Shown: positions 36,446 through 46,596, counted from the first letter of the stretch. The stretch is DNA of 64,000 nucleotides from Desulfocucumis sp964643075 (GCA_964643075.1 CAZXQO010000025.1:1-64000), one strand, 5' to 3'. The notes: generated by a model not told the origin, from the sequence alone. Numbers and translations are program-made.

Positions 36446-37993
36446 GTGAGTGAGCGGGTATATATTTTTGATACAACCCTGAGGGATGGTGAACAATCCC
36501 CCGGTGTGAGCCTGAATGCCGGTGAAAAACTGCAGATCGCCCGCCAGTTGGCTAGACTGGGAGTAGATGTAATCGAGGCCGGCTTTCCCATATCATCTCA
36601 GGGAGATTTCGAAGCTGTGCAAATGATTGCCCGGGAGGTAAAAGGAGTTACCGTGGCCGGACTGGCCCGTACCGGCTTCAGTGATATAGACAGGGCCTGG
36701 GAAGCGCTGAAGGTAGCTGAACAGCCCCGTATTCACACCTTTATCGCTACTTCGGACATTCATTTGCAGTATAAATTGCGCATGAGCCGGGAGCAGGTGC
36801 TGGAGGCTGCTAAGGATGCCGTAAAAAGAGCCAAAGGTTATACCTCCGATGTGGAATTCTCGGCTGAGGATGCTTCCAGATCCGATCTGGAATTTCTGTG
36901 CCGGGTGGTGGAAGTAGCTATTGATGCAGGGGCAAAGGTGATTAACATTCCCGATACGGTGGGCTATGCCTCACCGGATGAATTTGCCAGGTTCATAAGT
37001 GCCATCAGGGCCGGGGTCAAGGGAATTGAAAAGGTAGTTCTTAGTGTGCACTGTCATGATGACCTGGGACTGGCGGTGGCTAACTCACTGGCTGCGGTTA
37101 ACGTTGGGGCCAATCAGGTGGAGGGCGCCATTAACGGTATCGGGGAAAGGGCAGGCAACGCCGCTATAGAAGAAGTCGTCATGGCCCTTTATACACGGAA
37201 GGATCAGTTTAAAAAGTATACAAACGTCAAGACTGAGGAAATATACCGGACCAGCCGTCTGGTATCAACCCTTACGGGTATGGTTATCCAGCCTAACAAG
37301 GCGGTGGTGGGCAAAAACGCCTTTGCTCACGAAGCGGGTATCCACCAGGACGGGGTTCTGAAAGAACGCACCACTTACGAAATAATGAACCCGGTGATGG
37401 TGGGCATCAGTCACAGCAATCTGGTGCTGGGTAAAAGTTCGGGCCGCCACGCTTTTCGGAACCGGCTGGAGGAATTGGGCTACGTTCTGAGCAATGAGGA
37501 ACTGCAAAAAGCCTTTGTCAGATTTAAAGACCTGGCGGACAGGAAAAAAGAAATCACCGACCATGACCTGGAGGCCATAGTGGAGGAGGAAATGCGCCTG
37601 GTTCCCACCACTTACAGTCTGGCCTACATGCATATATCCAGCGGTACCACCATCGTGCCCACGGCCACTATCGGTTTGCTAAAAGGCGAGGAGAAATTGG
37701 ATGAGGCGGCCTGCGGCAATGGCCCGGTAGATGCCATTTGCAACGCGGTGGATAAAGTTACCGGCATGAATTGCACATTGCTGAACTGGGGTATCCAGGC
37801 AGTGACTTCCGGCAAAGACGCCATCGGCGAGGTTACGTTAAAAATCACTGCGGACGGCGACCAGGTATATGTGGGCCGGGGCATCAGTACGGATATACTG
37901 GAAGCTAGCGCCAAAGCCTATGTAAACGCTGTGAACAAACTGCTCTGGGACGCCGCCAGGGAAGCTGAAAAGAACAATGGCAGTAGTAAATAG
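36446..37993 (+). CDS. leuA: 2-isopropylmalate synthase
   Basis: First committed step to leucine: acetyl-CoA plus 2-oxoisovalerate. About 515 residues. FDTTLRDGEQSPG at the N-terminus and HCHDDLGLAVANS carry the metal-binding residues; the C-terminal ~130 residues are the LeuA allosteric domain, so leucine inhibition is expected. GTG 36446 has aaagggg 8 nt upstream and gives the usual N-terminus; an upstream GTG at 36410 is less likely. Confidence 0.96.
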   Translation: MSERVYIFDTTLRDGEQSPGVSLNAGEKLQIARQLARLGVDVIEAGFPISSQGDFEAVQMIAREVKGVTVAGLARTGFSDIDRAWEALKVAEQPRIHTFIATSDIHLQYKLRMSREQVLEAAKDAVKRAKGYTSDVEFSAEDASRSDLEFLCRVVEVAIDAGAKVINIPDTVGYASPDEFARFISAIRAGVKGIEKVVLSVHCHDDLGLAVANSLAAVNVGANQVEGAINGIGERAGNAAIEEVVMALYTRKDQFKKYTNVKTEEIYRTSRLVSTLTGMVIQPNKAVVGKNAFAHEAGIHQDGVLKERTTYEIMNPVMVGISHSNLVLGKSSGRHAFRNRLEELGYVLSNEELQKAFVRFKDLADRKKEITDHDLEAIVEEEMRLVPTTYSLAYMHISSGTTIVPTATIGLLKGEEKLDEAACGNGPVDAICNAVDKVTGMNCTLLNWGIQAVTSGKDAIGEVTLKITADGDQVYVGRGISTDILEASAKAYVNAVNKLLWDAAREAEKNNGSSK

Positions 37994-38057
37994 ACAATAG
38001 TTAAGTGTGTTCATATAGACTATTTTTCAGTATAAATCAGCGGAAGGATGAAATACC

Positions 38058-39320
38058 GTGTCCATGACCATAACGGAAAAGATACTGGCCGCCCATGCGG
38101 GTAAGGACCGTGTTGAGCCGGGAGAACTGATCAACGTCAGGGTGGATCTGGTACTGGCCAACGATATTACCGCACCGGTGGCCATACGTGAATTCGAAAA
38201 GATCGGGGTGAACAGGGTTTATGACCCGGAGCGGGTAACCCTGGTACCGGACCATTTCGTACCCAACAAAGATATAAAATCCGCCGAGCAGGCTAAAATG
38301 CTGAGGGAGTTTTCCCGCAGGCACAGCCTTACCAACTATTTTGAAGTTGGACGTATGGGCATTGAGCACTGTCTGCTGCCGGAGCAGGGTTTAGTGGGAC
38401 CAGGCGATCTGGTAATCGGCGCCGATTCACATACCTGCACCTACGGCGGCATCGGGGCCTTCTCTACCGGCATGGGCAGCACCGATATAGCTGCAGCCAT
38501 GGCCACGGGAGAAACCTGGCTAAAAGTACCGGAATCGATTAAGTTCATATTCAAAGGGGAACTGCCCCGCTGGGTAAGCGGCAAGGACCTGATCCTGCTG
38601 GCTATCGGCAAGATAGGAGTGGACGGGGCACTATACCGTGCTATGGAATTTACCGGTCCGGTTATTGAAAATCTATCCGTGGACGGTCGCCTGACTATGG
38701 CTAACATGGCGGTGGAGGCGGGGGCCAAAAACGGCATCGTGGCTCCGGATGAGATCACCCGCCGCTACGTGGAAGGGCGGGCTAAGCGTCCTTACGTATT
38801 TTACAGCAGCGACCCGGATGCACGTTACGTCGAGGTATACGAGTTCGACGTTACCAATATGGAGCCCCTGGTGGCTTTCCCCCACTTGCCGGAGAATGTC
38901 CGGCCGGTGAGTGAGGCCGCAGATGTGAAAATTGATCAATCCGTAATAGGCTCCTGTACCAATGGCAGGATAGAGGACCTCAGGGAAGCTGCCACTGTTC
39001 TCAGGGGCAAAAAAGTGCACCCGGATGTGCGGCTGATAATTTTCCCGGGAACCCAGGAGATATATCGCCAGGCCATGCACGAGGGGCTTTTCGATGTATT
39101 TCTGGATGCCGGCGCTGCCATCAGCACCCCCACCTGCGGGCCGTGCCTGGGCGGACATAGCGGCATACTGGCGGAAGGTGAGCGCTGTGTTGCCACCACC
39201 AACCGTAATTTTGTAGGGCGCATGGGACATACAGGCAGCGAAGTATATCTGAGTAATCCTGCGGTGGCGGCGGCCTCCGCCATACTGGGCAGAATAGGCT
39301 CACCCGGGGAGGTGGAATAA
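38058..39320 (+). CDS. leuC: 3-isopropylmalate dehydratase large subunit
   Basis: Aconitase-family Fe-S subunit, 420 residues, the short (archaeal/clostridial) type. Cluster ligands are in GSCTNGR (near residue 298) and TCGPCLGG (near 358). The same LeuCD may also process citramalate made by CimA. GTG 38058 has ggaagga upstream; ATG 38064 is an alternative two codons in. Its stop overlaps the leuD start (taatg). Confidence 0.96.
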   Translation: MSMTITEKILAAHAGKDRVEPGELINVRVDLVLANDITAPVAIREFEKIGVNRVYDPERVTLVPDHFVPNKDIKSAEQAKMLREFSRRHSLTNYFEVGRMGIEHCLLPEQGLVGPGDLVIGADSHTCTYGGIGAFSTGMGSTDIAAAMATGETWLKVPESIKFIFKGELPRWVSGKDLILLAIGKIGVDGALYRAMEFTGPVIENLSVDGRLTMANMAVEAGAKNGIVAPDEITRRYVEGRAKRPYVFYSSDPDARYVEVYEFDVTNMEPLVAFPHLPENVRPVSEAADVKIDQSVIGSCTNGRIEDLREAATVLRGKKVHPDVRLIIFPGTQEIYRQAMHEGLFDVFLDAGAAISTPTCGPCLGGHSGILAEGERCVATTNRNFVGRMGHTGSEVYLSNPAVAAASAILGRIGSPGEVE

Positions 39321-39814
39321 TGGATATCAAAGGTAAAGTGTGGAGATTCGGCAACGACGTGGACACCGACGTCATTATTCCGGCCCGCTATCTGAACACC
39401 TCCGACCCCCGGGAACTGGCCGCCCACTGTATGGAGGACGCCGATCCCCAGTTTCCCACCAAAGTGCAAAAAGGGGATATCATAGTGGCGGGTAAGAATT
39501 TCGGCTGCGGCAGTTCCCGGGAGCATGCCCCCATAGCCATCAAGGAGGCAGGGGTATCCTGCGTTATCGCCAAATCTTACGCCCGTATTTTTTACCGCAA
39601 CGCTTTTAATATTGGTCTGCCTATACTGGAATCAGCGGAGGCTGCAGAGGACATTGCCGAAGGCGATCTGGTAGAGGTTGACGTTAATACCGGTTTGATT
39701 AAAAACCTGACCAGAAGCAAGGAATACACAGCCACCCAGGTGCCGCCTTTTATGCAGGGCATAATTAATGCCGGTGGGCTGATCAACTATGTGGCGGAAA
39801 AGTTGAAGAAATAA
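39320..39814 (+). CDS. leuD: 3-isopropylmalate dehydratase small subunit
   Basis: Swivel-domain subunit of LeuCD, 164 residues. VDTDVIIPARYLNT at the N-terminus and GCGSSREHAPIAIKEAG carry the substrate-binding loop. Overlaps leuC by one base, indicating coupled translation. Confidence 0.97.
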   Translation: MDIKGKVWRFGNDVDTDVIIPARYLNTSDPRELAAHCMEDADPQFPTKVQKGDIIVAGKNFGCGSSREHAPIAIKEAGVSCVIAKSYARIFYRNAFNIGLPILESAEAAEDIAEGDLVEVDVNTGLIKNLTRSKEYTATQVPPFMQGIINAGGLINYVAEKLKK

Positions 39815-39838
39815 ATTTACCGGAACAGGATGGGAATC

Positions 39839-40912
39839 ATGTACACTATTACTCTTTTACCGGGGGACGGTATCGGTCCCGAGGTAGTTGCCGAAGCCGT
39901 TAAGGTATTGAAATCAGTAAGCAACCGTTTCGGCGTTAAGTTTACCATGAATGAGCACCTTATAGGCGGGGCGGCCTACGACGCAACCGGCCACCCCCTG
40001 CCGCAGGAAACTAAAGATGCCTGCCTGCAGTGCGATGCCGTGCTGCTGGGGGCGGTGGGTGGACCCAAATGGGATAACCTGCCGGTGGAATTAAGGCCTG
40101 AGCGGGGCGCTCTGTTGCCCCTGCGCAAACTGTTGGAGGTATATGCCAACCTCCGCCCGGCGGTGGTGTTTAAAGCACTGACTGCAGCATCCACACTCAA
40201 ACCGGAAGTGGTTAGCGGGCTGGACGTGATGGTGGTGAGGGAGCTTACCGGCGGGCTTTATTTCGGAGATAAAAAGCGCGAGGAAATTCCCGGCGGCTAC
40301 CGCGTGGTGGAAACTCTGGTGTATACCACAGAGGAAATCGAGCGGGTTTCCCGCCGGGCTTTTGAGTTGGCCCGACAGAGAAGCAAAAAATTAACCTCGG
40401 TGGATAAGGCCAACGTGCTGGAAAGCTCCAGGCTCTGGCGGGAGGTGGTAACCTCCCTGGCAGCGGAGTATCCCGACGTGGAACTCAGTCACATGCTGGT
40501 GGACAACTGCGCCATGCAACTGGTGCGCTATCCCCTGCAGTTTGACGTACTGCTTACCGAGAATCTTTTTGGAGATATATTAAGCGACCAGGCGGCGCAG
40601 TTAACCGGTTCCATTGGCATGCTGCCGTCGGCCAGCCTGGGGGGCGGGGTTGGTCTGTACGAGCCTAGCCACGGCTCGGCGCCGGACATAGCAGGCCAGG
40701 GCAAGGCCAACCCCATAGCCACTATTATGTCCGTGGCCATGATGCTGAGGTATACCTTCGGTCTGGCAGAAGCCGCCGTAGCTGTGGAAGCAGCTGTGGT
40801 GCGGGCGCTGGAGGAAGGCTACCGTACGCCGGACATTATGGAAGAAGGCAAAAAACTTCTAAGCACCCGGGAGATGGGCGACATTATTGCCAGGTATACG
40901 GAGAATTCGTAA
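39839..40912 (+). CDS. leuB: 3-isopropylmalate dehydrogenase
   Basis: NAD-dependent oxidative decarboxylation of 3-isopropylmalate (and, with CimA, probably of methylmalate). About 357 residues. VVRELTGGLYFGD and TENLFGDILSDQAAQLTGS are family signatures. ATG 39839 gives the normal MYTITLLPGDGIG start; ATG 39830 three codons upstream cannot be excluded. Last gene of the operon. Confidence 0.96.
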   Translation: MYTITLLPGDGIGPEVVAEAVKVLKSVSNRFGVKFTMNEHLIGGAAYDATGHPLPQETKDACLQCDAVLLGAVGGPKWDNLPVELRPERGALLPLRKLLEVYANLRPAVVFKALTAASTLKPEVVSGLDVMVVRELTGGLYFGDKKREEIPGGYRVVETLVYTTEEIERVSRRAFELARQRSKKLTSVDKANVLESSRLWREVVTSLAAEYPDVELSHMLVDNCAMQLVRYPLQFDVLLTENLFGDILSDQAAQLTGSIGMLPSASLGGGVGLYEPSHGSAPDIAGQGKANPIATIMSVAMMLRYTFGLAEAAVAVEAAVVRALEEGYRTPDIMEEGKKLLSTREMGDIIARYTENS

Positions 40913-40941
40913 ATTGTGGCCTTTCCGTATGAATAAACTGG

Positions 40942-40967
40942 CGGGGGCCCATGGGTCCCCGTTTTTT
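40942..40967 (+). terminator. Terminator of the ilv-leu operon
   Basis: cggggg-ccc-at-ggg-tccccg stem with one mismatch, followed by tttttt. Confidence 0.88.
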
Positions 40968-40999
40968 AATAACCGGCCAAACCTGCCGGTGAACGACTC

Positions 41000-41125
41000 A
41001 GGAGTCAGGAGTCAGGAGTCGGAATGAGAGAACCGGCGAAAACAACAGGAGTCAACATAAGAGAAGGGTATATCGTCTCGAAATATTCTGAATACTGACT
41101 ACCCAATACTGACTACTGAACCGGA
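41000..41125. repeat. Short simple repeats (aggagtc and tactgac types) between leuB and cimA
   Basis: aggagtc repeated three times at about 41000-41021, and tactgact repeated at about 41093-41117. They occupy most of the 190-bp gap; a clear promoter for cimA is not visible to me. Confidence 0.5.
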
Positions 41126-41157
41126 ATTCACCCAGTATAAGCAAAGGGAGTATATTT

Positions 41158-42738
41158 ATGAGGCTGGTAGAGATATACGACACAACTTTACGGGACGGCA
41201 CCCAGGGCGAGGGCATATCCTTTTCCGCCGAGGACAAGGTGAAAATAGCCCTCAGAATGGACAAAATGGGCTTTCATTACATCGAGGGGGGCTACCCGGG
41301 CTCAAATCCCAAGGACATGGAGTTTTTCAGGCAAATACGCCAGCATACCCTGCAGCGGGCCAGGATTACCGCCTTTGGCAGCACCCGCCGGCCGCAGGTG
41401 GAAGCCCATGCGGACGACAACCTAAACAGCCTGATAAACTCCGGTGTCAGCACCGTCACCATTTTCGGCAAAACCTGGGACTTTCATGTTACCCATGCCC
41501 TCAATACCACCCTGGAAGAAAACCTGGCCATGATCCGGGACTCGGTGGCTTATCTGAGGAGCAAGGGAATTGAAGTGATTTACGACGCCGAGCATTTTTT
41601 TGACGGTTTTACCGCCAACAGCGAGTACACTCTGAGCACATTGCGGGCCGCCAGGGACGGTGGGGCAAAAATGCTGGTGCTCTGCGACACCAATGGGGGC
41701 TCTCTGCCCGGCCGCATCAGGGAAGTGACGGCTCTCATCATAAAGGAACTGGGGGTTCCGGTGGGAATTCACTGCCATAACGACTGCGAGCTGGCCGTGG
41801 CCAACAGCCTTATGGCGGTAGAGGTCGGCGCCGTCCAGATCCAGGGGACGGTGAACGGCTACGGGGAACGCTGCGGCAATGCCAATCTCTGTTCCCTGAT
41901 ACCCAACCTTACCTTTAAGTATGACATTGAAACACTGCCCAGGGAGAATCTGGCCAAGATTACCTCTCTGTCCCGCTATGTAAGCGAGGTGGCTAATCTG
42001 AACCCGCTGGCCAACCAGCCCTATGTAGGCAACAGCGCTTTTACTCATAAGGGCGGAATGCACGTCAGCGCCATCACCAAAAATACCCGCACCTATGAGC
42101 ACATTGAGCCGGAGAAGGTCGGCAACGCACGCCGGGTGCTAATTTCAGAACTTAGCGGGCTTTCCAATATGCTCTACAAATACAAGGAAATGAACCTCGA
42201 TGTGGTCGTGCAAAAGGAAGAAACCAGGGAAATACTGGAACATATCAAGGAGCTTGAGCATCAGGGATATCAGTTTGAAGGTGCTGAAGGGTCCTTCGAA
42301 CTAATGTTGAGGAAACTGAAACAGAATTACCGTGAGCCTTTCAAGCTGGAAAACCTGAGAATAATAGTGGAATTCAAAGAAAACAGCTCGGTCCAGACCG
42401 AAGCGATCATTAAGCTCAGCGTGGGTGACCGCCTGGTGCATACTGCCGCCGAGGGCAACGGCCCGGTAAACGCTCTGGACAACGCGCTGCGCAAGGCGCT
42501 GGAGGAATTCTACCCTTGCATTAATACTATGCAACTAATCGATTACAAGGTGCGGGTATTGGACGAAAAGGACGGCACCGGAGCGGTGGTCCGGGTGCTG
42601 ATCGAGTCCGGCAACGGCAAGCGCAACTGGGGAACCGTGGGAGTATCCGAGAATATCATCGAGGCCAGCTGGCAGGCGCTGGTGGACAGCATGGCCTACG
42701 GCCTGCTAAAAACGGACGAAACCGCCGCCGGTGAATAG
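41158..42738 (+). CDS. cimA: (R)-citramalate synthase
   Basis: Condenses pyruvate and acetyl-CoA to citramalate, giving 2-oxobutyrate for isoleucine without threonine deaminase. 526 residues. YDTTLRDGTQGEGISFS and the HCHNDCELAVANSL metal motif place it in the HMGL/LeuA superfamily; GEGISF plus the 520-residue length with a C-terminal regulatory domain fit the CimA type found in clostridia rather than LeuA, which is present separately. RBS gggag. Downstream terminator at 42780. Confidence 0.93.
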   Translation: MRLVEIYDTTLRDGTQGEGISFSAEDKVKIALRMDKMGFHYIEGGYPGSNPKDMEFFRQIRQHTLQRARITAFGSTRRPQVEAHADDNLNSLINSGVSTVTIFGKTWDFHVTHALNTTLEENLAMIRDSVAYLRSKGIEVIYDAEHFFDGFTANSEYTLSTLRAARDGGAKMLVLCDTNGGSLPGRIREVTALIIKELGVPVGIHCHNDCELAVANSLMAVEVGAVQIQGTVNGYGERCGNANLCSLIPNLTFKYDIETLPRENLAKITSLSRYVSEVANLNPLANQPYVGNSAFTHKGGMHVSAITKNTRTYEHIEPEKVGNARRVLISELSGLSNMLYKYKEMNLDVVVQKEETREILEHIKELEHQGYQFEGAEGSFELMLRKLKQNYREPFKLENLRIIVEFKENSSVQTEAIIKLSVGDRLVHTAAEGNGPVNALDNALRKALEEFYPCINTMQLIDYKVRVLDEKDGTGAVVRVLIESGNGKRNWGTVGVSENIIEASWQALVDSMAYGLLKTDETAAGE

Positions 42739-42779
42739 GATCAGGATATTTAATGCTCGGGGACAGGCATAGCAATTAC

Positions 42780-42830
42780 ACCCGTGAGAGTCATCAGGTA
42801 TATGATGCACGCTCACGGGTTTTTTGTTTT
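42780..42830 (+). terminator. Terminator of cimA
   Basis: Nine-bp stem acccgtgag/ctcacgggt with a 23-nt loop and ttttttgtttt tail. A half-element cggggacaggca lies just before it. Confidence 0.88.
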
Positions 42831-42934
42831 CCTCGACAGGAAGCGTCTTCTGTTGCCTTTTCCAGTTGACTGCCTGTACCGTCTAACTCATAATGGTATT
42901 GTGTATAATAAATGCGGAGCCGGAAGGGGGTCGC

Positions 42935-43771
42935 ATGGTGTTTCCCGATCTAAAATCCCTTAACCTGAACAATTATTTTGATATATTCAATCTTACCAGT
43001 ATCATAGACATTGCCATAGTGGCCTTTGTAATTTACCGGTTGATACTGTTGATCAAAGGCACCAGGGCCGTGCAGCTGCTCAAGGGGCTGGCGGTGCTGC
43101 TGGTGGCTGCCGCGCTGAGCAGCCTGTTCAAGCTCTACACTTTGCACTGGCTGCTGCAACAGGCTCTGACCGCCCTGGTGGTGGCCCTGCCCATAGTTTT
43201 TCAGCCGGAGCTGCGGCGGGCGCTGGAAAAGCTGGGGGGAGGGAGATTTCTGGCCCGCCCCTTTGCCAGTATGGGCGAGGTGGAGCGCGATCTGAACGTG
43301 GGCGAACTGGTTCGGGCGGTGTACGTGCTGGCCCGGGACAGGATCGGCGCGCTAATCATACTGGAAAGGGTCACCGGATTGGAGGAATATATCGACAGTG
43401 GCGTAAAAATTGGTGGTTTGATTTCCGCCGAACTGATGGTAAATATTTTTATACCCAAAACTCCCCTGCATGACGGGGCGGTGATCATCCGGGGCGACAG
43501 GATCATGGCCGCCGCCAGCGTACTGCCCCTCACCGAGGAGCGGGAGCTAAGCAAGGAACTAGGTACCAGGCACAGGGCAGGCATTGGTATTACTGAGGTT
43601 TCGGATGCGCTGGCTGTTATTGTTTCGGAGGAGACCGGGGCGGTTTCCCTTTCCGTGGAAGGTGTGCTGGCCCGGAACCTGGACGAGCATACCCTGGCGG
43701 ACAGGCTGTCCGGGGCTTTAAAGCCCCGGAAACACAATTTTAGCGTCGGCGCACTATGGCCGCGGAGGTGA
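42935..43771 (+). CDS. cdaA: Diadenylate cyclase CdaA
   Basis: Makes c-di-AMP from two ATP at the membrane. Three TM helices in the first ~95 residues, then a DAC (DisA_N) domain with both catalytic motifs: HDGAVIIRG (DGA) and TRHRAGIGI (RHR). About 278 residues. ATG 42935 (ggaaggggg upstream) is chosen over ATG 42893. Followed 7 nt later by its regulator and by glmM, the conserved cdaA-cdaR-glmM arrangement in Firmicutes. Confidence 0.96.
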   Translation: MVFPDLKSLNLNNYFDIFNLTSIIDIAIVAFVIYRLILLIKGTRAVQLLKGLAVLLVAAALSSLFKLYTLHWLLQQALTALVVALPIVFQPELRRALEKLGGGRFLARPFASMGEVERDLNVGELVRAVYVLARDRIGALIILERVTGLEEYIDSGVKIGGLISAELMVNIFIPKTPLHDGAVIIRGDRIMAAASVLPLTEERELSKELGTRHRAGIGITEVSDALAVIVSEETGAVSLSVEGVLARNLDEHTLADRLSGALKPRKHNFSVGALWPRR

Positions 43772-43778
43772 TGGCGCT

Positions 43779-44738
43779 TTGGGTACGGTTAACTGGCGGA
43801 AATCTGCCATAAGGGTACTTTCTGTATTGATGGCCATATTACTGTGGGTATATGTAAACAATGAACAAAACCCCGTCAATGAGCAGCTCATTTCCGTTCC
43901 TTTGCATGATACCGGGCGGTCGGAGAGCTATGCGGTGGGAGACATGCCTTCCGCTGTCAGCGTGCGCTATCAGGTTAGCCGGGCTAGGCTTACGGGGCTG
44001 TCGGAGAGTGATTTTAAGGCTACCGTTGACCTGTCCGGGGTAACCGAAGGGGAGCAGAGCCTGCCGGTGGAGGTGGTTCCTCCGAACGGTGTGCAGATTA
44101 CCCAGGTTTCTCCCTCCAGGGTGAAAATATATGTGGACCGCATTGTGGAGCGGCAAATACCTGTGGTGGCGGCTATGAAGGGCGGCGCCGCTACGGGATA
44201 TTCAGCCATGGAGCCGCTGGTTCAGCCTGCTGCGGTTACCGCCAGAGGGCCCGGGAGGATACTGGAATCCATAAACCAGTTTGTAATTACCATGGATATA
44301 ACTGCGGCCACCGGTTTGATTGAAAAAGAACTGCCCATATCCAGCGGGTCGAAGCAGGTGCAGGTGAATCCGAAGCTAGTAAAGGTTACCGTACCTATAA
44401 CACCACTGCCTTCAAAAATTGTAAACGTAAAACCGGCATTAAGCGGCAGCCCGGCGGATGGTTACGAAGCGGGCGAGGTGGTCACGCAGCCCGGAGGGGT
44501 CAGGGTTACCGCACCGTCCGGCATACTGAACGGTATAGATTGGCTGCCCACGGGGCCGGTGGATATATCCGGCGCAAAGCAGGATGTGAATACTATGGCC
44601 AAACTGGTGCTTCCCTCAGGGGTAAGCCTCGTAACGCCGGAAAACGTATCTGTATCGGTGCAGATCAATCCGGTCAAAAACCAGCCGTCGACGCCGGACA
44701 ACGAAAAGCCTCCGGCCACAAATCAACAGGTGCCATAA
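43779..44738 (+). CDS. cdaR: CdaA regulatory protein, YbbR domains
   Basis: Single N-terminal TM anchor (about residues 8-27) followed by three extracytoplasmic YbbR repeats and a Pro-rich end. Known to modulate CdaA. Start is TTG with ggaggtg 7 nt upstream, partly inside the end of cdaA. Confidence 0.93.
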   Translation: MGTVNWRKSAIRVLSVLMAILLWVYVNNEQNPVNEQLISVPLHDTGRSESYAVGDMPSAVSVRYQVSRARLTGLSESDFKATVDLSGVTEGEQSLPVEVVPPNGVQITQVSPSRVKIYVDRIVERQIPVVAAMKGGAATGYSAMEPLVQPAAVTARGPGRILESINQFVITMDITAATGLIEKELPISSGSKQVQVNPKLVKVTVPITPLPSKIVNVKPALSGSPADGYEAGEVVTQPGGVRVTAPSGILNGIDWLPTGPVDISGAKQDVNTMAKLVLPSGVSLVTPENVSVSVQINPVKNQPSTPDNEKPPATNQQVP

Positions 44739-44759
44739 ATTGCAGGGACCTTATCTTTG

Positions 44760-44788
44760 TTGAAAGTGTCACAGATTTTACGTATAAT
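44760..44788 (+). promoter_or_regulatory. glmM promoter
   Basis: TTGAAA (44760-44765), 17 bp, TATAAT (44783-44788), so glmM can be expressed apart from cdaAR. Confidence 0.8.
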
Positions 44789-44832
44789 TAATATATTCTG
44801 TAGAAAAGCAGTAATTTTCGGGAGGATAGCGG

Positions 44833-46167
44833 ATGGGTGTATTGTTCGGTACGGATGGTGTGAGAGGTGTGGCCAACAGGGAGCTTACTCCGGAAATGGC
44901 TCTGAGCATAGGGCGGGCAGGCGCCTATGTGCTTTCCCGGGAGACTGGGAACACCACTCTATTAATAGGAAGGGATACCAGGATTTCCGGTGATATGCTG
45001 GAGGCCGCCCTGACTGCGGGGATATGCTCCGCCGGGGTAAATGTGCTGAAGGCGGGCATACTGCCTACACCGGCCATCGCTTACCTGACCAGTGCCCTGG
45101 GAACCTCCGGCGGGGTGGTTATCTCCGCCTCGCACAACCCCGTGGCTGATAACGGTATAAAATTTTTCGGCCCCTCGGGCTATAAACTTTCAGATTTGAT
45201 GGAAGAGGAAATAGAACGCCTGATTGACAACCCGGATAAAATACCGCTTCAGGTGGGAGGCGGTGTGGGGCGCAGCTACCAGGTAGAGGATGCCCCGGAC
45301 AGGTACGTTAATTTCCTGATTGATGCTGTGCCGGTGGACTTGAGCGGGTTAAAAGTGGTGGTGGACTGCGCCAACGGCGCTGCCTTTGCAGTGGCCCCCA
45401 GGGTGCTGAAAAAGCTGGGGGCGGAGGTTATAGCCATCAACAACACCCCTGACGGGGTAAATATAAATGATAACTGCGGCTCCACCCACCCCGGGGAATT
45501 GATGAAAAAAGTAGTGGAGTGCGGGGCCGACCTGGGGCTGGCCCACGATGGCGACGCCGACCGGGTGCTGGCGGTAGATGAATGCGGCAACCTGGTGGAC
45601 GGCGACCGGATTATGGTTATCTGTGCCAGGCATTTGAAGGAAAAAGGCAAGTTGGCCAGGAATACCGTGGTGGTAACGGTAATGAGCAACCTGGGGCTGC
45701 ACCTGGCGCTGCGGGAGAGCGGCATCAATGTATTGGAAACCAGCGTGGGCGACCGCTACGTGCTGGAGGAGTGCCTGCGTTGCGGCTCGGTATTCGGCGG
45801 CGAGCAGAGCGGCCATATACTTTTCCTGGACCATACCCCCACCGGCGACGGGCTGCTGACGGCACTGAAGCTGCTGGCCGTGGTGAAGGAAAGCGGCAAA
45901 TCACTGACGGAGCTGGCCGCGCAGATGGAAAGACTGCCCCAGATACTGAAAAACGTAAAGGTTGAAGATAAACAGGCTGTTATGACCAGCCCTGTTCTTT
46001 CCGAGGCTATCAGGCAGCAGGAAAGGCTGCTGGCCGGCCAGGGCAGGATTTTGGTGCGCCCCTCAGGCACGGAGCCCCTGGTGCGGGTGATGGTGGAGGG
46101 CAGGAATATGGATGAGTTGGAAAAAATTGTGGATGAACTCACCAGTTTGGTGAAGGAAATAGCCTGA
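44833..46167 (+). CDS. glmM: Phosphoglucosamine mutase
   Basis: Converts glucosamine-6-P to glucosamine-1-P for peptidoglycan. 444 residues. Catalytic phosphoserine in ISASHNPVADNGIKFFG (about residue 98), Mg loop HDGDADRVLAVD (about 240), substrate loop RPSGTEPLVRVM near the C-terminus. RBS gggagg. Confidence 0.97.
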   Translation: MGVLFGTDGVRGVANRELTPEMALSIGRAGAYVLSRETGNTTLLIGRDTRISGDMLEAALTAGICSAGVNVLKAGILPTPAIAYLTSALGTSGGVVISASHNPVADNGIKFFGPSGYKLSDLMEEEIERLIDNPDKIPLQVGGGVGRSYQVEDAPDRYVNFLIDAVPVDLSGLKVVVDCANGAAFAVAPRVLKKLGAEVIAINNTPDGVNINDNCGSTHPGELMKKVVECGADLGLAHDGDADRVLAVDECGNLVDGDRIMVICARHLKEKGKLARNTVVVTVMSNLGLHLALRESGINVLETSVGDRYVLEECLRCGSVFGGEQSGHILFLDHTPTGDGLLTALKLLAVVKESGKSLTELAAQMERLPQILKNVKVEDKQAVMTSPVLSEAIRQQERLLAGQGRILVRPSGTEPLVRVMVEGRNMDELEKIVDELTSLVKEIA

Positions 46168-46262
46168 AAATGTAGTATAATGAATTAATGGATTGGCCCG
46201 TGAATGCGGGCCTCTCTATAAAATCAGCACAGGGGGTGGGATGGCAGGCTGATCTGACAATC

Positions 46263-46461
46263 TAATGAAGGCGCCAGAACCCGGCATTCCAGCCATGGGA
46301 TGTGGAAGAGTGATTTATATCTACCGGGTTGACGAGGGGGGAGTTTATCGAAATATTCGGCGGGTGCTCCCCGGTGTAGCCATCACCGTGACCGATGTTA
46401 CAAAACCGCTAGGCAACCGGCGGGACAAAAAGCACCGGATTGGCGAGAGCGGCATTTTTTG
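46263..46461 (+). ncRNA. glmS ribozyme: glmS ribozyme
   Basis: Self-cleaving riboswitch for glucosamine-6-phosphate in the glmS leader. Core sequence seen: GCGCCAGAAC at 46271-46280, then ggttgacgaggggggagtttatcga (46326-46350), attcggcgggtgctccccgg and the 3' pseudoknot region ending gcaccggattggcgagagc. Predicted cleavage is between 46270 and 46271. The base before the cut is G, where most examples have A. An open frame through it (46265-46468) is not a gene. Confidence 0.93.
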
Positions 46462-46596
46462 CGGCTAATTTACGCCTGTTTTTTTACGGGCAAGTCCTGA
46501 AAATGAAACTACCTTTTTGCCGTGGCCTTAATGGGCCATGGCATTGTTATTTTCTGAACATAATAGAAAACTTTTACTTATCGGGAGGATAAATAA

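Noticed and set aside
46265..46468. 67-codon open frame between glmM and glmS
   Set aside because: It runs through the glmS ribozyme core; the sequence is constrained as RNA and has no RBS.
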